From: Phocaeicola faecium
Lineage (GTDB): Bacteria; Bacteroidota; Bacteroidia; Bacteroidales; Bacteroidaceae
Direction of reading: 5' to 3'
Length of the DNA stretch: 64,000 nt
Assembly: GCF_014837055.1 (NCBI RefSeq)
Contig: NZ_JACSPQ010000001.1
Coordinates: 361,035 to 425,034 of the forward strand
This document shows, in pieces, positions 8,715-16,860 of the stretch (position 1 is its first letter; every line of letters starts with the position of its first letter). The position numbers were made by a program, and so were the translations under genes. The notes below the pieces were generated by a model. It did not search any database and had not been told where the DNA came from. It saw only the letters and a list, made by a program, of their open reading frames with translations.

Positions 8715-10325
8715 ATGAGACATAGATTATTTATCCCCGCAGCCACCGCGCTGCTGATAGCCCTCACCGCCTGCACGCAGGACGAACTGGCTGACGACAA
8801 CCGTCTGCCCGAAGGTGAATATCCCGTAGTGATCCGTGCCACCGGACTGTCCGTAGAGGCAACGCCGCAGGCAGCCCCATCCACCCGTGCCACCGTGGAC
8901 GGCGACTGGCAGGGCGTACAGACCGTGGCACTCAAGATGGGCGACGCGGTAAAGGAATACACCATAACGGCTACGGATGCCGACGGATACAAGAGCGCCA
9001 CGCTCTCATGCGAGAACGACCCGCACTACTGGACCAGCCGCGACCCGATTACCGTATCGGCATGGTGGCCCCTCGACAAGGCTGACATCACACGGATGCC
9101 TGCCGTGAAGGTGGCCGAAGACCAGAGCAAGTTGGCAGACTTCCAGAACAGCGACTTTATCTCTGCTGAAAACCAGACGGTAAAATTTGACGACCCGACT
9201 CTTGAATTTACCCACCGCACGGCACGCGTGGCCATCGAACTGAAGCCCGGCACAGGATTCACGAGCGTGGACGGTGCCACGGTGAGCCTCGTGAGCCTGT
9301 CAGCCGATAACGGCAACCCGACCGCCATTAAGACCTACCACGCAAGCGGCAACAGCTACGAGGCACTGACCGCCCCGCAGACCGTTGCGAAAGGCGAGCC
9401 GTTCATCCGCGTGGAACTTGGCGGCGGAACCTTCTACTTCCGCCCGCAGAACGACGTCGTATTAGAGGCGGGCAACCGCTATACCTACACCGTCAAGGTG
9501 AACGCCACCGGCCTGACGCTGGAGGGCTGCACCATCGGCGGCTGGGAACCCGGCCAAGGCGAGAGCGGCGCAGCCGAGGATTTGGGCTATAACTACGACA
9601 CCACCACCAAGACCTACACGGTCTATAACGCAGACGGCCTGATGGCATGGAACGAAGCTACACGAAAAGACCTCAGCATCAACTGCACCCTGACTGCCGA
9701 CATCAACCTGACGGGCAAGAATTGGATGCCGATAGACAAATATGGATATAGTGGTGGCTATCAAGGAGTCTTAGATGGACAGGGACACCGCATCACGGGA
9801 CTTGCCACCACTACAGATGGCACGATGACGTATGAGGCTGTTGCGTTGTTTGGCTGTATCGGCGACAACGGCGAGGTGAAAAACCTACAATTAGATGTGG
9901 CATTCCATGTGATAAAATACGGTCTGACGAGCAGTATAGCGGTGTCCAATCACGGCAAAATTACCGCCTGCTCCGCAACGGGAACGATAAAATCAGCCAA
10001 TTCCGGTGTCGGAGGCATAGCGTGGACCAACTACGGCACCATCACCGCCTGCTGGTTCAACGGAACATTAAGTGGACAAGATATGGCTGGTTATACTCAA
10101 ATCGGCGGCATAGGGTGGGAAAACGCTGGTGGCACCATCACCGCCTGCTACTGGGGTGGAAATGCCTTATCGGGACTGTTTTCTGGTACAGGCGAAACTA
10201 CAAAGGTCAACGACGATGAAAACTGGCAGACAGCCGTGGATGGCATGAACGCCGCCCTCACCGGCAACGACTACCAGTGGGTACTCGGTCCCGACGACCT
10301 GCCCGTACTGCAAAAGAAACAATAA
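8715..10325 (+). CDS. Fimbrillin-like lipoprotein with C-terminal GLUG-type repeats (paralogue 1)
   Basis: A 536-aa lipoprotein (lipobox LIALTAC). Residues 30-285 are a fimbrillin-like region with FTHRTARVAIELKPGTGF and the closing GNRYTYTVKVNATGL. The C-terminal 240 residues are a Gly/Thr/Ala-rich repeat region of the GLUG type (KNWMPIDKYG, GTITACWFNGTLSG, GTITACYWGGNALSG). GLUG repeats occur in secreted adhesins, so this may be a tip adhesin. It is a tandem paralogue of the next gene, 22 bp downstream. Order and sharing of the closing motif suggest duplication within the operon. The binding target is unknown. Confidence 0.75.
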   Translation: MRHRLFIPAATALLIALTACTQDELADDNRLPEGEYPVVIRATGLSVEATPQAAPSTRATVDGDWQGVQTVALKMGDAVKEYTITATDADGYKSATLSCENDPHYWTSRDPITVSAWWPLDKADITRMPAVKVAEDQSKLADFQNSDFISAENQTVKFDDPTLEFTHRTARVAIELKPGTGFTSVDGATVSLVSLSADNGNPTAIKTYHASGNSYEALTAPQTVAKGEPFIRVELGGGTFYFRPQNDVVLEAGNRYTYTVKVNATGLTLEGCTIGGWEPGQGESGAAEDLGYNYDTTTKTYTVYNADGLMAWNEATRKDLSINCTLTADINLTGKNWMPIDKYGYSGGYQGVLDGQGHRITGLATTTDGTMTYEAVALFGCIGDNGEVKNLQLDVAFHVIKYGLTSSIAVSNHGKITACSATGTIKSANSGVGGIAWTNYGTITACWFNGTLSGQDMAGYTQIGGIGWENAGGTITACYWGGNALSGLFSGTGETTKVNDDENWQTAVDGMNAALTGNDYQWVLGPDDLPVLQKKQ

Positions 10326-10347
10326 CAACCCCTAAACAACACGCATC

Positions 10348-12135
10348 ATGAAACGTAAAACAATCTATACATCCGCGGCCATCGCCCTGCTGCTCGGCCT
10401 TGCCGCCTGCACGCAGGACGAAGCGGGTTTCCTGCCGGAAGGGGCGGAAGGCACACCCATCGTCTTCACCGCCACGGGGCTGAACCCCGCCGCGACAGCC
10501 ACCGCCGGTACCCGTGCCCCGGTGGACGGCGACTGGGAGGGCGTGCAGAGCGTGGCAGTCAGGATGGACGGCACGGTGAAGGCATACAATGTGACGCCCT
10601 CCACCTCCGACAACACCAGCGCCATGCTGACCTCCGATGACCCGCACTACTGGACCAACCACACCGACCGCCTCGTCACCGCCTGGTGGCCCTACACCGC
10701 TGGCGAGACAACCCCGCCTGCCGTGAAGGTAGCTGCCGACCAAAGTGCCCGGAAAGACTTCGAGGGCAGCGACTTCATCGTAGCCGAGGAACAGACGGTG
10801 AGCTACGGCAACCCCACGCTCCGCTTCACCCACCGCACGGCACGGGTGACCGTCGTTCTGACGGACTACACCGAGGGGCTGAAGTCCGTGTCGCTGACGG
10901 ACCTCTCCACCGAGAATGGCAACCCGGCTGTAATCGCCCCGCATGACAAGGGCGGCGACACCTACACCGCCCTCGTCGCCCCGCAAAGTGTGGCAACGGG
11001 CACGACATTCATTACCTGCAAATTCACCAACGGCAAGGTCTTCGTCTATAAGATGAAGAACGATACCGACTGGCAGGCGGGCGAGGAATATACCTACACC
11101 GTCTCCCTCGCTGCGGCAAAAGACCCGGGATACACCATAGAGGGCGACGGCAGCTACACCGTCACCACCGCCGATGGGCTGAAAAATGTAGCCAAGCTGG
11201 TGAACGAAGAGGGCAAGACCGACATCAACATCACCCTTGACACAGACCTCACCCTGACGGGAGAGTGGACGCCGATAGGCACTGAAAGCCAACCATACAC
11301 CGGCACCTTCGACGGCAATGGCAAGACCATCACGGGGCTGACCGTTACGGGAAGTGACCGATATACGGGTCTGCTCGGCTTCATCAAAGGCACGGTGAAG
11401 AACGTGGTGCTGACAGAAATAAACATAACAAGTGGCACGTTCGTCGGCGGCGTGGCGGGATGGAGCTTTGGCGGCAACATTGAAAACTGCTCGGTGTCGG
11501 GCAGCGTCAGCGGTAGCGACGTAGGCGGTGTGGTGGGCTATCAACAGGGCGGTTCCATCACCGGATGCAGTTCCTCGGCCACAGTGAAGGGAACGCAGCG
11601 GGCAGGCGGCGTGGCAGGTGCAACGAATTCCGGTGCCACCCTGACCGCCTGCTATGCCACGGGCGACGTGACCGTTGAAAACGACGGTACGAACAACTCC
11701 CATGCCGGCGGCGTGGTGGGATACAACGGAGGTGGCACCCTGACCGCCTGCTATGCCACGGGCAGCGTGACCGGTAGCGGAAGCGGCACCATCTATGTAG
11801 GCGGCGTAACGGGAAGCAACAATTTAGGCACCCTGACCGCCTGCTACCATGCCAAAAGGAATATCAACGGTCCGAACGGAACCACAGGCGGCGTGGTGGG
11901 ACGGAACTTCAAGGACTCCATGATTGGTGGCGGTATCATCACCGCCTGCTACTGGGGAGACAACGGCCAGACACAAGGCATCGGTGAAGACCAGGTAGGC
12001 ACCGGCGGAACCACACAGGTGACGGACGGTAACTGGTCAGGAGCCAAGGATGCCATGAACGCCGCATTGAAGAGTGTAGACTCAGAGTGGCGTTACGAAC
12101 TCACCGGAAAGCTGCCTACGCTGACGAAACAATAA
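10348..12135 (+). CDS. Fimbrillin-like lipoprotein with C-terminal GLUG-type repeats (paralogue 2)
   Basis: A 595-aa lipoprotein (lipobox LLGLAAC) closely similar in layout to the preceding gene, sharing QDEAGFLPEG-type and DPHYWTNHTDRLVTAWWPY segments. The C-terminal half has more GLUG-type units (YTGTFDGNGKTITGLTV, VGGVAGWSFGGNIENC, several copies of LTACYATG). The underlying DNA repeats ACCCTGACCGCCTGCTA at 11,637, 11,737 and 11,828 are nearly identical, so slippage or recombination could change repeat number. A plausible role is a variable tip adhesin. It is the last intact gene of the fimbrial operon. Confidence 0.75.
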   Translation: MKRKTIYTSAAIALLLGLAACTQDEAGFLPEGAEGTPIVFTATGLNPAATATAGTRAPVDGDWEGVQSVAVRMDGTVKAYNVTPSTSDNTSAMLTSDDPHYWTNHTDRLVTAWWPYTAGETTPPAVKVAADQSARKDFEGSDFIVAEEQTVSYGNPTLRFTHRTARVTVVLTDYTEGLKSVSLTDLSTENGNPAVIAPHDKGGDTYTALVAPQSVATGTTFITCKFTNGKVFVYKMKNDTDWQAGEEYTYTVSLAAAKDPGYTIEGDGSYTVTTADGLKNVAKLVNEEGKTDINITLDTDLTLTGEWTPIGTESQPYTGTFDGNGKTITGLTVTGSDRYTGLLGFIKGTVKNVVLTEINITSGTFVGGVAGWSFGGNIENCSVSGSVSGSDVGGVVGYQQGGSITGCSSSATVKGTQRAGGVAGATNSGATLTACYATGDVTVENDGTNNSHAGGVVGYNGGGTLTACYATGSVTGSGSGTIYVGGVTGSNNLGTLTACYHAKRNINGPNGTTGGVVGRNFKDSMIGGGIITACYWGDNGQTQGIGEDQVGTGGTTQVTDGNWSGAKDAMNAALKSVDSEWRYELTGKLPTLTKQ

Positions 12136-12153
12136 CCCCAAACACCAAACATC

Positions 12154-12290
12154 ATGAAGCGATATACAATTCAACCATACGCTATCCACATGACCTTTAC
12201 CGCTACGGTGCTGAATCCTGCTCCCTTGTCACGGTGAAGAGTTACTGGGAGGCAGGCACGAAATATAAGTACGGGATAAACATAGAATGA
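12154..12290 (+). pseudogene. Remnant of a third fimbrillin paralogue
   Basis: An ATG 18 bp after the previous stop opens a short frame (MKRYTIQ...MTFTATVLNPAPLSR) that stops at 12,237-12,239. A second frame then encodes KSYWEAGTKYKYGINIE. The first part resembles the ITFTATGLNPA region of its neighbour and the second resembles the closing strand motif. This is consistent with a gene reduced to its two ends by internal deletion and a frame break. Confidence 0.6.
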
Positions 12291-12310
12291 GAACATAGAA
12301 TTGGGAAATC

Positions 12311-12348
12311 AAGTAGGAGGAAAATAAAGATTGTTTTCTTCCTACTTT
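12311..12348 (+). terminator. Terminator of the fimbrial operon
   Basis: A 14-bp stem (AAGTAGGAGGAAAA / TTTTCTTCCTACTT, one mismatch) with a 9-10 nt loop is followed by TTATTTTCTC. It separates the plus-strand fimbrial operon from the minus-strand mobilization genes. Confidence 0.8.
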
Positions 12349-12380
12349 TATTTTCTCTGATTATGAAAAAAGATTTAGTA

Positions 12381-12608
12381 CTACAATAAATGCAATTCCC
12401 TTAGCCTGACAAGTTTTATATATGACTCCAAAAACACCTCCTGATGCATCTTCACGTCCGGAAAATAAACAAACGATTTCCGGGTAAAAGATACACAAGC
12501 AAACGGTCTGACCTCACTAGCATCCATTTCAGGATAGCATTTCTTCATCTGACCTGCAACCGTTTTATTCAAAGCTGCCACAAAGTTAGCCAACCGCACT
12601 GGATTCAT
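12381..12608 (-). CDS. Small hypothetical protein downstream of mobilization genes
   Basis: This 75-aa frame has an ATG at 12,608 and lies 25 bp after the next gene on the same strand. The product (NPVRLANFVAALNKTVAGQM, then CVSFTRKSFVYFPDVKMHQE) is not recognised and shows no signal peptide or membrane segment. It is included because it is co-directional, tightly spaced and not opposite another gene. It may be spurious. Confidence 0.35.
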   Translation of the reverse strand: MNPVRLANFVAALNKTVAGQMKKCYPEMDASEVRPFACVSFTRKSFVYFPDVKMHQEVFLESYIKLVRLRELHLL

Positions 12609-12633
12609 TTTGGTACAAGGGCAGATGAAGGTT

Positions 12634-13068
12634 TTACAATAAGCTATGAATAAAGGATATGCCGGTATATAAAAGGATGCATACTATCAGGATTTTCATC
12701 CACCCATCTGACACCCACACGCCTTTGTTCTTTTCCAGCATACGTGCAATCCGTTCTTCATGCTCCTTTTGCAGTTTAAGCTGCTTGTCTCGATGAGCCA
12801 TCAGTTGTTTGCCGACCTCCACGACAAAATTTGTGCAAATCTCATTCAGGGCTTTCAGGGTGTCGGGATGCACCCGTGCGCCGATGTCCTTCTTCTGCAA
12901 ATCCGCAACGGCATGGGTAAAGCCTGTAATGATGTCCGTCATGCTATCTTTGACGGCACTGATTTCTTTCAGCAGGTCGTGCAGCTCTGCTATCCGGCGG
13001 TCTGTTTCATCTTCAGGCGTATAATTGGCAAGCCGCTCACGCAAGGCGGCAGTATCGGGTTGTTTCAT
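12634..13068 (-). CDS. Coiled-coil protein with C-terminal membrane anchor (MobC-like)
   Basis: A 144-aa, mostly helical, charged protein (RERLANYTPEDETDRRIAEL, KLQKEHEERIARMLEKN) with one C-terminal hydrophobic segment (ILIVCILLYTGISFIHSLL). It sits 24 bp after the relaxase gene in the mobilization cluster of IME-1. Proteins of this shape often end Bacteroides mobilization operons and are called MobC. A role in bringing the relaxosome to the membrane or to a host coupling protein is inference. Confidence 0.5.
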   Translation of the reverse strand: MKQPDTAALRERLANYTPEDETDRRIAELHDLLKEISAVKDSMTDIITGFTHAVADLQKKDIGARVHPDTLKALNEICTNFVVEVGKQLMAHRDKQLKLQKEHEERIARMLEKNKGVWVSDGWMKILIVCILLYTGISFIHSLL

Positions 13069-13092
13069 ATCCTCTGTTGTTTATTGGGTTTG

Positions 13093-14364
13093 TCATTTGC
13101 GTTTCATTCCTGATTTCTTCTGTATGCCGAGCCTGTGCGAAGCCTCACGCGCACAACGGCGGGCAAATTCAATCTCGTCTTCCTCCGGGTCGCGCCCCCA
13201 TTTGAGGTCGGACTGCGAGCCGCCTCCACCGCCGCCGGATGTCACCTCGTAGGGTGACGCTATAAGAGTGAAGTAAGCCATCGCCAAGTTCTGCAAGTCC
13301 TGCCAGTTGGTAAGTTCTTGATAATCGAACTCGTTGTTGAAGAAGTCAATCACCTTGTCGGGCAGATAGCGTTTGTAGGTCTTTCCGTCATGCTCAAACT
13401 CCGTGGACAGGCGGTTTGATTTATACTCTGTGTAGTCCTCGTAAACCGTGTTGCGCAGCCGTATAACGGGCTGTGGCTTTTGTTTTGCGGTATTGGGTAC
13501 GGTAGGTTTCGGGGTCGGTGTGGCGGTCGGTTTGGGTGTCGGGCTTGCTTGTTTGGCTTTCTGTTTGTCCTGTTCGGGATGCAGCTTCTCCCATGTCTGC
13601 CTGATGCGTGATGCGGTCAGATTGCGCCCCTTTCCGAGTTCCGATGCCTTGAACCTTGTGTTGCCCTTGCAAAGCACATAGCCACGTATCATGTCCTTTT
13701 TGTCCTTGCGCAGATGCAGTTCGTAGCCTTTGGCGGCAAGCAGCTTTTTATAACCGTCCCATGACCATTCGTCCAGTTCACGCAGGGCTTCCATGCAGTC
13801 GGCACTGACCTGTGGAATGTTCGTCTCGTGTATGTGCATGGCGGTAGTCCAGCCCCTTTGCCTTGCAACCTTTTCAGCCGCCCGTTGCGCCCGGAGGTGG
13901 ATGGCGTGGTCGTTGTTGATGTTCCCGTCCTCGTCCACCCGGCAGACAACGGCATGTAGGTGCGGTATGCCGCTCTTGGATTCTTCGTGCAACCATACGG
14001 AGGACTTGCTGCCCGATACGTTGGTGTGTGGAGAAACGGTCTTGCCGTCCTTGTCACGTATCTCTTGGCTGTCAAAAGCCGCAGCAAAGTCATACCAAAG
14101 TTGCCGCCAGTCGTCCAAGGTGAAATCCTCGGTATGCTCCATTGCCGGGCTAATCTCCATACGGATGACATTGTTCTTGATGTTGGGGCGGTTCATGGTG
14201 GCGAACTTCATTTCAGTCCAGATACCCGTAGCGTCCATGCCCTGCGGCATGAAGTTGTCGCAGATGCGCGTTATCTTTTCGGGATGCTTCTTGTTCCTCG
14301 ATTCTCCTGATACATAGAGCATCGCCCTTATGCCGTGGGCTACCGCCTTTGCGTTGGCTATCAT
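13093..14364 (-). CDS. mobB: Relaxase (MobB) of IME-1
   Basis: About 423 aa from the ATG at 14,364, which overlaps the stop of mobA (ATGA). The longer upstream frame is rejected for that reason. The N-terminal relaxase domain shows a three-His type motif (SGIPHLHAVVCRVDEDGN, about residues 131-147), preceded by DWRQLWYDFAAAFDSQE. A Pro/Thr/Lys-rich linker and an acidic C-terminal part (SDLKWGRDPEEDEIEFARR) follow. Relaxases nick at oriT and stay attached to the 5' end. With MobA it should mobilise IME-1 through a conjugation machine supplied in trans. The host ICE cannot provide an intact TraK while IME-1 sits in it. Confidence 0.85.
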   Translation of the reverse strand: MIANAKAVAHGIRAMLYVSGESRNKKHPEKITRICDNFMPQGMDATGIWTEMKFATMNRPNIKNNVIRMEISPAMEHTEDFTLDDWRQLWYDFAAAFDSQEIRDKDGKTVSPHTNVSGSKSSVWLHEESKSGIPHLHAVVCRVDEDGNINNDHAIHLRAQRAAEKVARQRGWTTAMHIHETNIPQVSADCMEALRELDEWSWDGYKKLLAAKGYELHLRKDKKDMIRGYVLCKGNTRFKASELGKGRNLTASRIRQTWEKLHPEQDKQKAKQASPTPKPTATPTPKPTVPNTAKQKPQPVIRLRNTVYEDYTEYKSNRLSTEFEHDGKTYKRYLPDKVIDFFNNEFDYQELTNWQDLQNLAMAYFTLIASPYEVTSGGGGGGSQSDLKWGRDPEEDEIEFARRCAREASHRLGIQKKSGMKRK

Positions 14365-14810
14365 GCGCCGTCCTCCTTTGTTCCTTGGTTTGTTGTCCCT
14401 GCCGGATAGCTGTTCGCCGTCTGTGCGGACTGCAAGAAGTCGGCGACACGATTCGTGACATGGGCCACTTTCTCGTACCATTCGAGCATGGTCTCTTCGT
14501 GCCGGAACAGGCGTATCTTCTCGTTGTCGCTCAGTCCGTGCAGGGCGTTGGCGAAGTTCACCATGTCCGTGCGGCAGGCCGCAAGCTGACGCAACCCGTC
14601 CAATTCCCTGTCGGAAAGCCTTTGCCGTGGCTTGTAACCGAGTGCCCTTGCACGGATGAAGTCACTGCGTGTCATGCCGCACTGGTCGGCGGTGCTTTTG
14701 ATTTGCGAAAGCTCCTGTTCCGTGACCTTGGTGACAACCACCCTGTCACGCCTTATGACGGGCTTCTTTTGCCTTGATTCCTGATTGAAGGTATCTTCTT
14801 CGTGTGTCAT
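14361..14810 (-). CDS. mobA: MobA-like relaxosome accessory protein
   Basis: This 149-aa protein begins at the ATG at 14,810 (MTHEEDTFNQESRQKKPVIR). It contains a ribbon-helix-helix-like N-terminal part (RVVVTKVTEQELSQIKSTAD) and the MobC/MobA-type stretch QCGMTRSDFIRARALGY, then RTDMVNFANALHGLSDNEKI. Such proteins bind oriT and load the relaxase. Its stop codon overlaps the relaxase start, so the two are probably translated together. The upstream non-coding region holds inverted repeats fitting an oriT. Confidence 0.8.
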   Translation of the reverse strand: MTHEEDTFNQESRQKKPVIRRDRVVVTKVTEQELSQIKSTADQCGMTRSDFIRARALGYKPRQRLSDRELDGLRQLAACRTDMVNFANALHGLSDNEKIRLFRHEETMLEWYEKVAHVTNRVADFLQSAQTANSYPAGTTNQGTKEDGA

Positions 14811-15100
14811 ATACCAATTAAGTAGAATAGTCGTGAAACGGTTTCTAAAAGAGGGAAGCTGCGAGCCTGCGAGCGGCAAGGACAACAGTCTGCCGGACTG
14901 TTGCGAGGACGTCGGGGTGTTGCCGTCCGCAGGCGGTAATACCTCGGCATACCTCGCAACTGAACGCTACCGCTCCATGCCAATCCACCCGTCCGCTTGC
15001 CACAGCCAAAACAGACTGGTGCCAGTGGAGTGCCGGATAATGGAACAACGGTAAGCGTTTGTTTTCACAGTACCGCCGTCGGCTCGGCTTTTGACTGTTC
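14811..15100. other. Candidate oriT region of IME-1
   Basis: A 290-bp non-coding stretch directly upstream of mobA contains a perfect hairpin (CAACAGTC-tgccg-GACTGTTG, 14,883-14,903) and GC-rich short repeats. Position and structure suit an origin of transfer. The nick site cannot be assigned by eye. Confidence 0.5.
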
Positions 15101-15538
15101 TTATTCTTCCCTCTGTTCGTGAGGAATAACAGGGTTGGATATGTTGCCATTCTCCGCTGTTTTCCACTCAAACAGGCACGGAAAGGTCATCACGGATGCA
15201 ACCCTTGAACGGCAGGTGTTGATAACCTTCATGTCAGTAAGCATGGCAAGCAGGTTGCGTATGCGCTTCCTGCCCATGTTCCATTGCGAAGAAAGCTGTT
15301 CTTCGGAATACTGCGCCTGACCTGCGGAAAGCATAAGCGGTCTGTGGAAGCCATTGGCAACACTGTCCGTTAATGCCATCCTTGCCAGCAGGTCGCCAAA
15401 CAATGTGAAGTTGCTTGTTTTCCTGCCATTGTCATCGGTAGTTGTTCCGCACAGCCATTGCAGAGCACGGTCGGAGAATCGGAAAGAGAATGATGCAATC
15501 CCTGTCGGGTACATGAATCTGTATGTTTCCTTGTCCAT
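15101..15538 (-). CDS. Small DNA-binding-like protein of the mobilization region
   Basis: A 145-aa protein from the ATG at 15,538. The middle looks like a winged-helix region (YSEEQLSSQWNMGRKRIRNL, LAMLTDMKVINTCRSRVASV), as in regulators placed upstream of mob genes in Bacteroides elements. IME-2 has a comparable protein at 30,284-31,009 in the same relative place. No enzyme motif is visible. The regulatory role is inference. Confidence 0.55.
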   Translation of the reverse strand: MDKETYRFMYPTGIASFSFRFSDRALQWLCGTTTDDNGRKTSNFTLFGDLLARMALTDSVANGFHRPLMLSAGQAQYSEEQLSSQWNMGRKRIRNLLAMLTDMKVINTCRSRVASVMTFPCLFEWKTAENGNISNPVIPHEQREE

Positions 15539-15788
15539 AAATCTTTGACTTTATAAGTGTGATACTAATTTTTCCTGAATGGAATGAAGCCGTACAGGTA
15601 TCGGCATGGAAACACCGACTTGGTTTTTGTTGTACCCTGCACGGCTTTTCTGTTTTGAACGGCGCATGAAAAGTGTTAGGCTTGCCAATTACTTGCATCA
15701 GTCAGCCAATGCGTATCATCCCGAAATAAGGGAAGAAAAACAGGCTGCGTTACCACGGGGCATACACCTTTCCACTTTTTGCATACGG
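15539..15788. other. Non-coding gap with a large imperfect inverted repeat
   Basis: No supported gene. GCCGTACAGGTA (15,589-15,600) and TACCCTGCACGGC (15,633-15,645) form an imperfect stem, with TTTTCTGTTTT after it on the plus strand. It may end transcription of the gene at 15,789 or form part of the origin region. Confidence 0.35.
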
Positions 15789-16280
15789 TCATTTGTTTAC
15801 TCCGTTGCCGTTAGTGCTGCCCGGAAACGGTTGTCCGGATGCAGGCCGCTTGTCAAGACTCGATACGGCACGGCTGATGTCCGTGGCATTCACCGCAATG
15901 GAAAGCAACGCCTTGTTGACCGTCACCAACTGCCGCTTGTCGCAAAACTCCGTCACACGCTCCAGCAATCCGAACGCCCGGTTCAACCGATGTCCCTGTG
16001 CATTGTCCGCTGTCAGCCGCTCGTTGTCCGTGCCGCTGTTGAGATAGCGGTTGAGCGCAAGACGGTCGTCCGCTGAAATGCTCTCTGCCGTAGCCTTGCC
16101 GTCGGCGATGGCTATGCCCACACGCAGTGCGTCCGCCTCGTAGATGCCCACACTCTCCAAGAATGTGCGGATAGCTTGTACGTCCTTGCCGCTTATCTCA
16201 CGTTTGCGGCTCTCGTTTTTCTTTTCAGTCGAAACAGCCGAAGCTGCTCCGGCCTGTTCCATGTTCTTACTCTGTTCCAT
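15789..16280 (-). CDS. Hypothetical protein of the mobilization region
   Basis: A 163-aa soluble protein with a charged, low-complexity N-terminus (EQSKNMEQAGAASAVSTEKK) and a helical core (KDVQAIRTFLESVGIYEADA, RLNRAFGLLERVTEFCDKRQ). I do not recognise the family. It lies between an excisionase-like HTH gene (37 bp upstream) and the wHTH-like gene, in a conserved-looking IME backbone. A role in mobilization or maintenance is possible. Confidence 0.55.
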   Translation of the reverse strand: MEQSKNMEQAGAASAVSTEKKNESRKREISGKDVQAIRTFLESVGIYEADALRVGIAIADGKATAESISADDRLALNRYLNSGTDNERLTADNAQGHRLNRAFGLLERVTEFCDKRQLVTVNKALLSIAVNATDISRAVSSLDKRPASGQPFPGSTNGNGVNK

Positions 16281-16316
16281 AATACAATTTGTTTTTGATG
16301 TGAAAAAATAAGTTGC

Positions 16317-16550
16317 TTATTTCCGTCCGGCAAGGTAGCGGTCGGCTTCTTCATTGATTTCCCCTTGCGATGAGATGCGTACTCCTGTGAGGAAAGCATC
16401 CAAATCCTCCCTCTTGAAGAAACACAGCTTGCCGCACGGCTTGTACATCGGGATTGCCCGGCGCATCATCAGCTTTCGGAAGTAGGACAGCTTGAAACCG
16501 CAATACTCGGCGGCTTCCTTGGTGCTTAAAAGTTTTCGTTGCTCTGTCAT
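16317..16550 (-). CDS. Excisionase-like helix-turn-helix protein
   Basis: A 77-aa protein with an HTH_17 (MerR-like) domain: LLSTKEAAEYCGFKLSYFRK, LMMRRAIPMYKPCGKLCFFK, REDLDAFLTG. Proteins of this kind act as recombination directionality factors or regulators in Bacteroides elements. It is the first gene of the leftward mobilization group, 7 kb from the fimbrial promoter and about 1.3 kb from the recombinase genes. An Xis role for the IME-1 recombinases is plausible but unproven. Confidence 0.75.
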   Translation of the reverse strand: MTEQRKLLSTKEAAEYCGFKLSYFRKLMMRRAIPMYKPCGKLCFFKREDLDAFLTGVRISSQGEINEEADRYLAGRK

Positions 16551-16860
16551 GTGAGTATATTTTTAGTGGATATTCAGGTCGCTTCTTTGTCTTGGCGACA
16601 ATGCAAATGTATGGCGGATGTTTTGGAAAACCTCATTTGTAAATGACACAAACAAAGCATTTTGTGAATTATAAATGAAAGTATAAACGGTGCATAACGA
16701 AGTATAAAGGAACTCTAAACCCTCCATAATCCCGGATTGTCCTTACATGGCAATCCATAAGAGCGGAAAGAAGTACGGATGTTTGCGGACAGGCATGAAA
16801 AATCCCGCCGCTGGCTCGCAGTGACGGGAACAAGAAAAATGATTTTATAAAAATATTCAG
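16551..16860. other. Non-coding gap before the HTH gene
   Basis: About 310 bases without a gene. The part near 16,550 is AT-rich and should hold the promoter of the leftward mobilization genes. The part near 16,800 holds the terminator of the membrane-protein gene. Confidence 0.5.
16804..16828 (-). terminator. Terminator after the membrane-protein gene
   Basis: On the minus strand CCCGTCACTG / CAGCGGCGGG forms a GC-rich stem (one mismatch) with a CGAGC loop, followed by ATTTTTC. It lies 33 bp past the stop at 16,861. Confidence 0.7.

Noticed and set aside
10258-11703. 481-codon minus-strand frame over the fimbrial genes
   Set aside because: It is a mirror of the GC-rich fimbrillin frames. 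It has Arg/His/Gly-rich, non-protein-like composition.
15606-16076. 156-codon plus-strand frame in IME-1
   Set aside because: It mostly lies opposite the 163-aa minus-strand gene, whose codon pattern and operon context are better.
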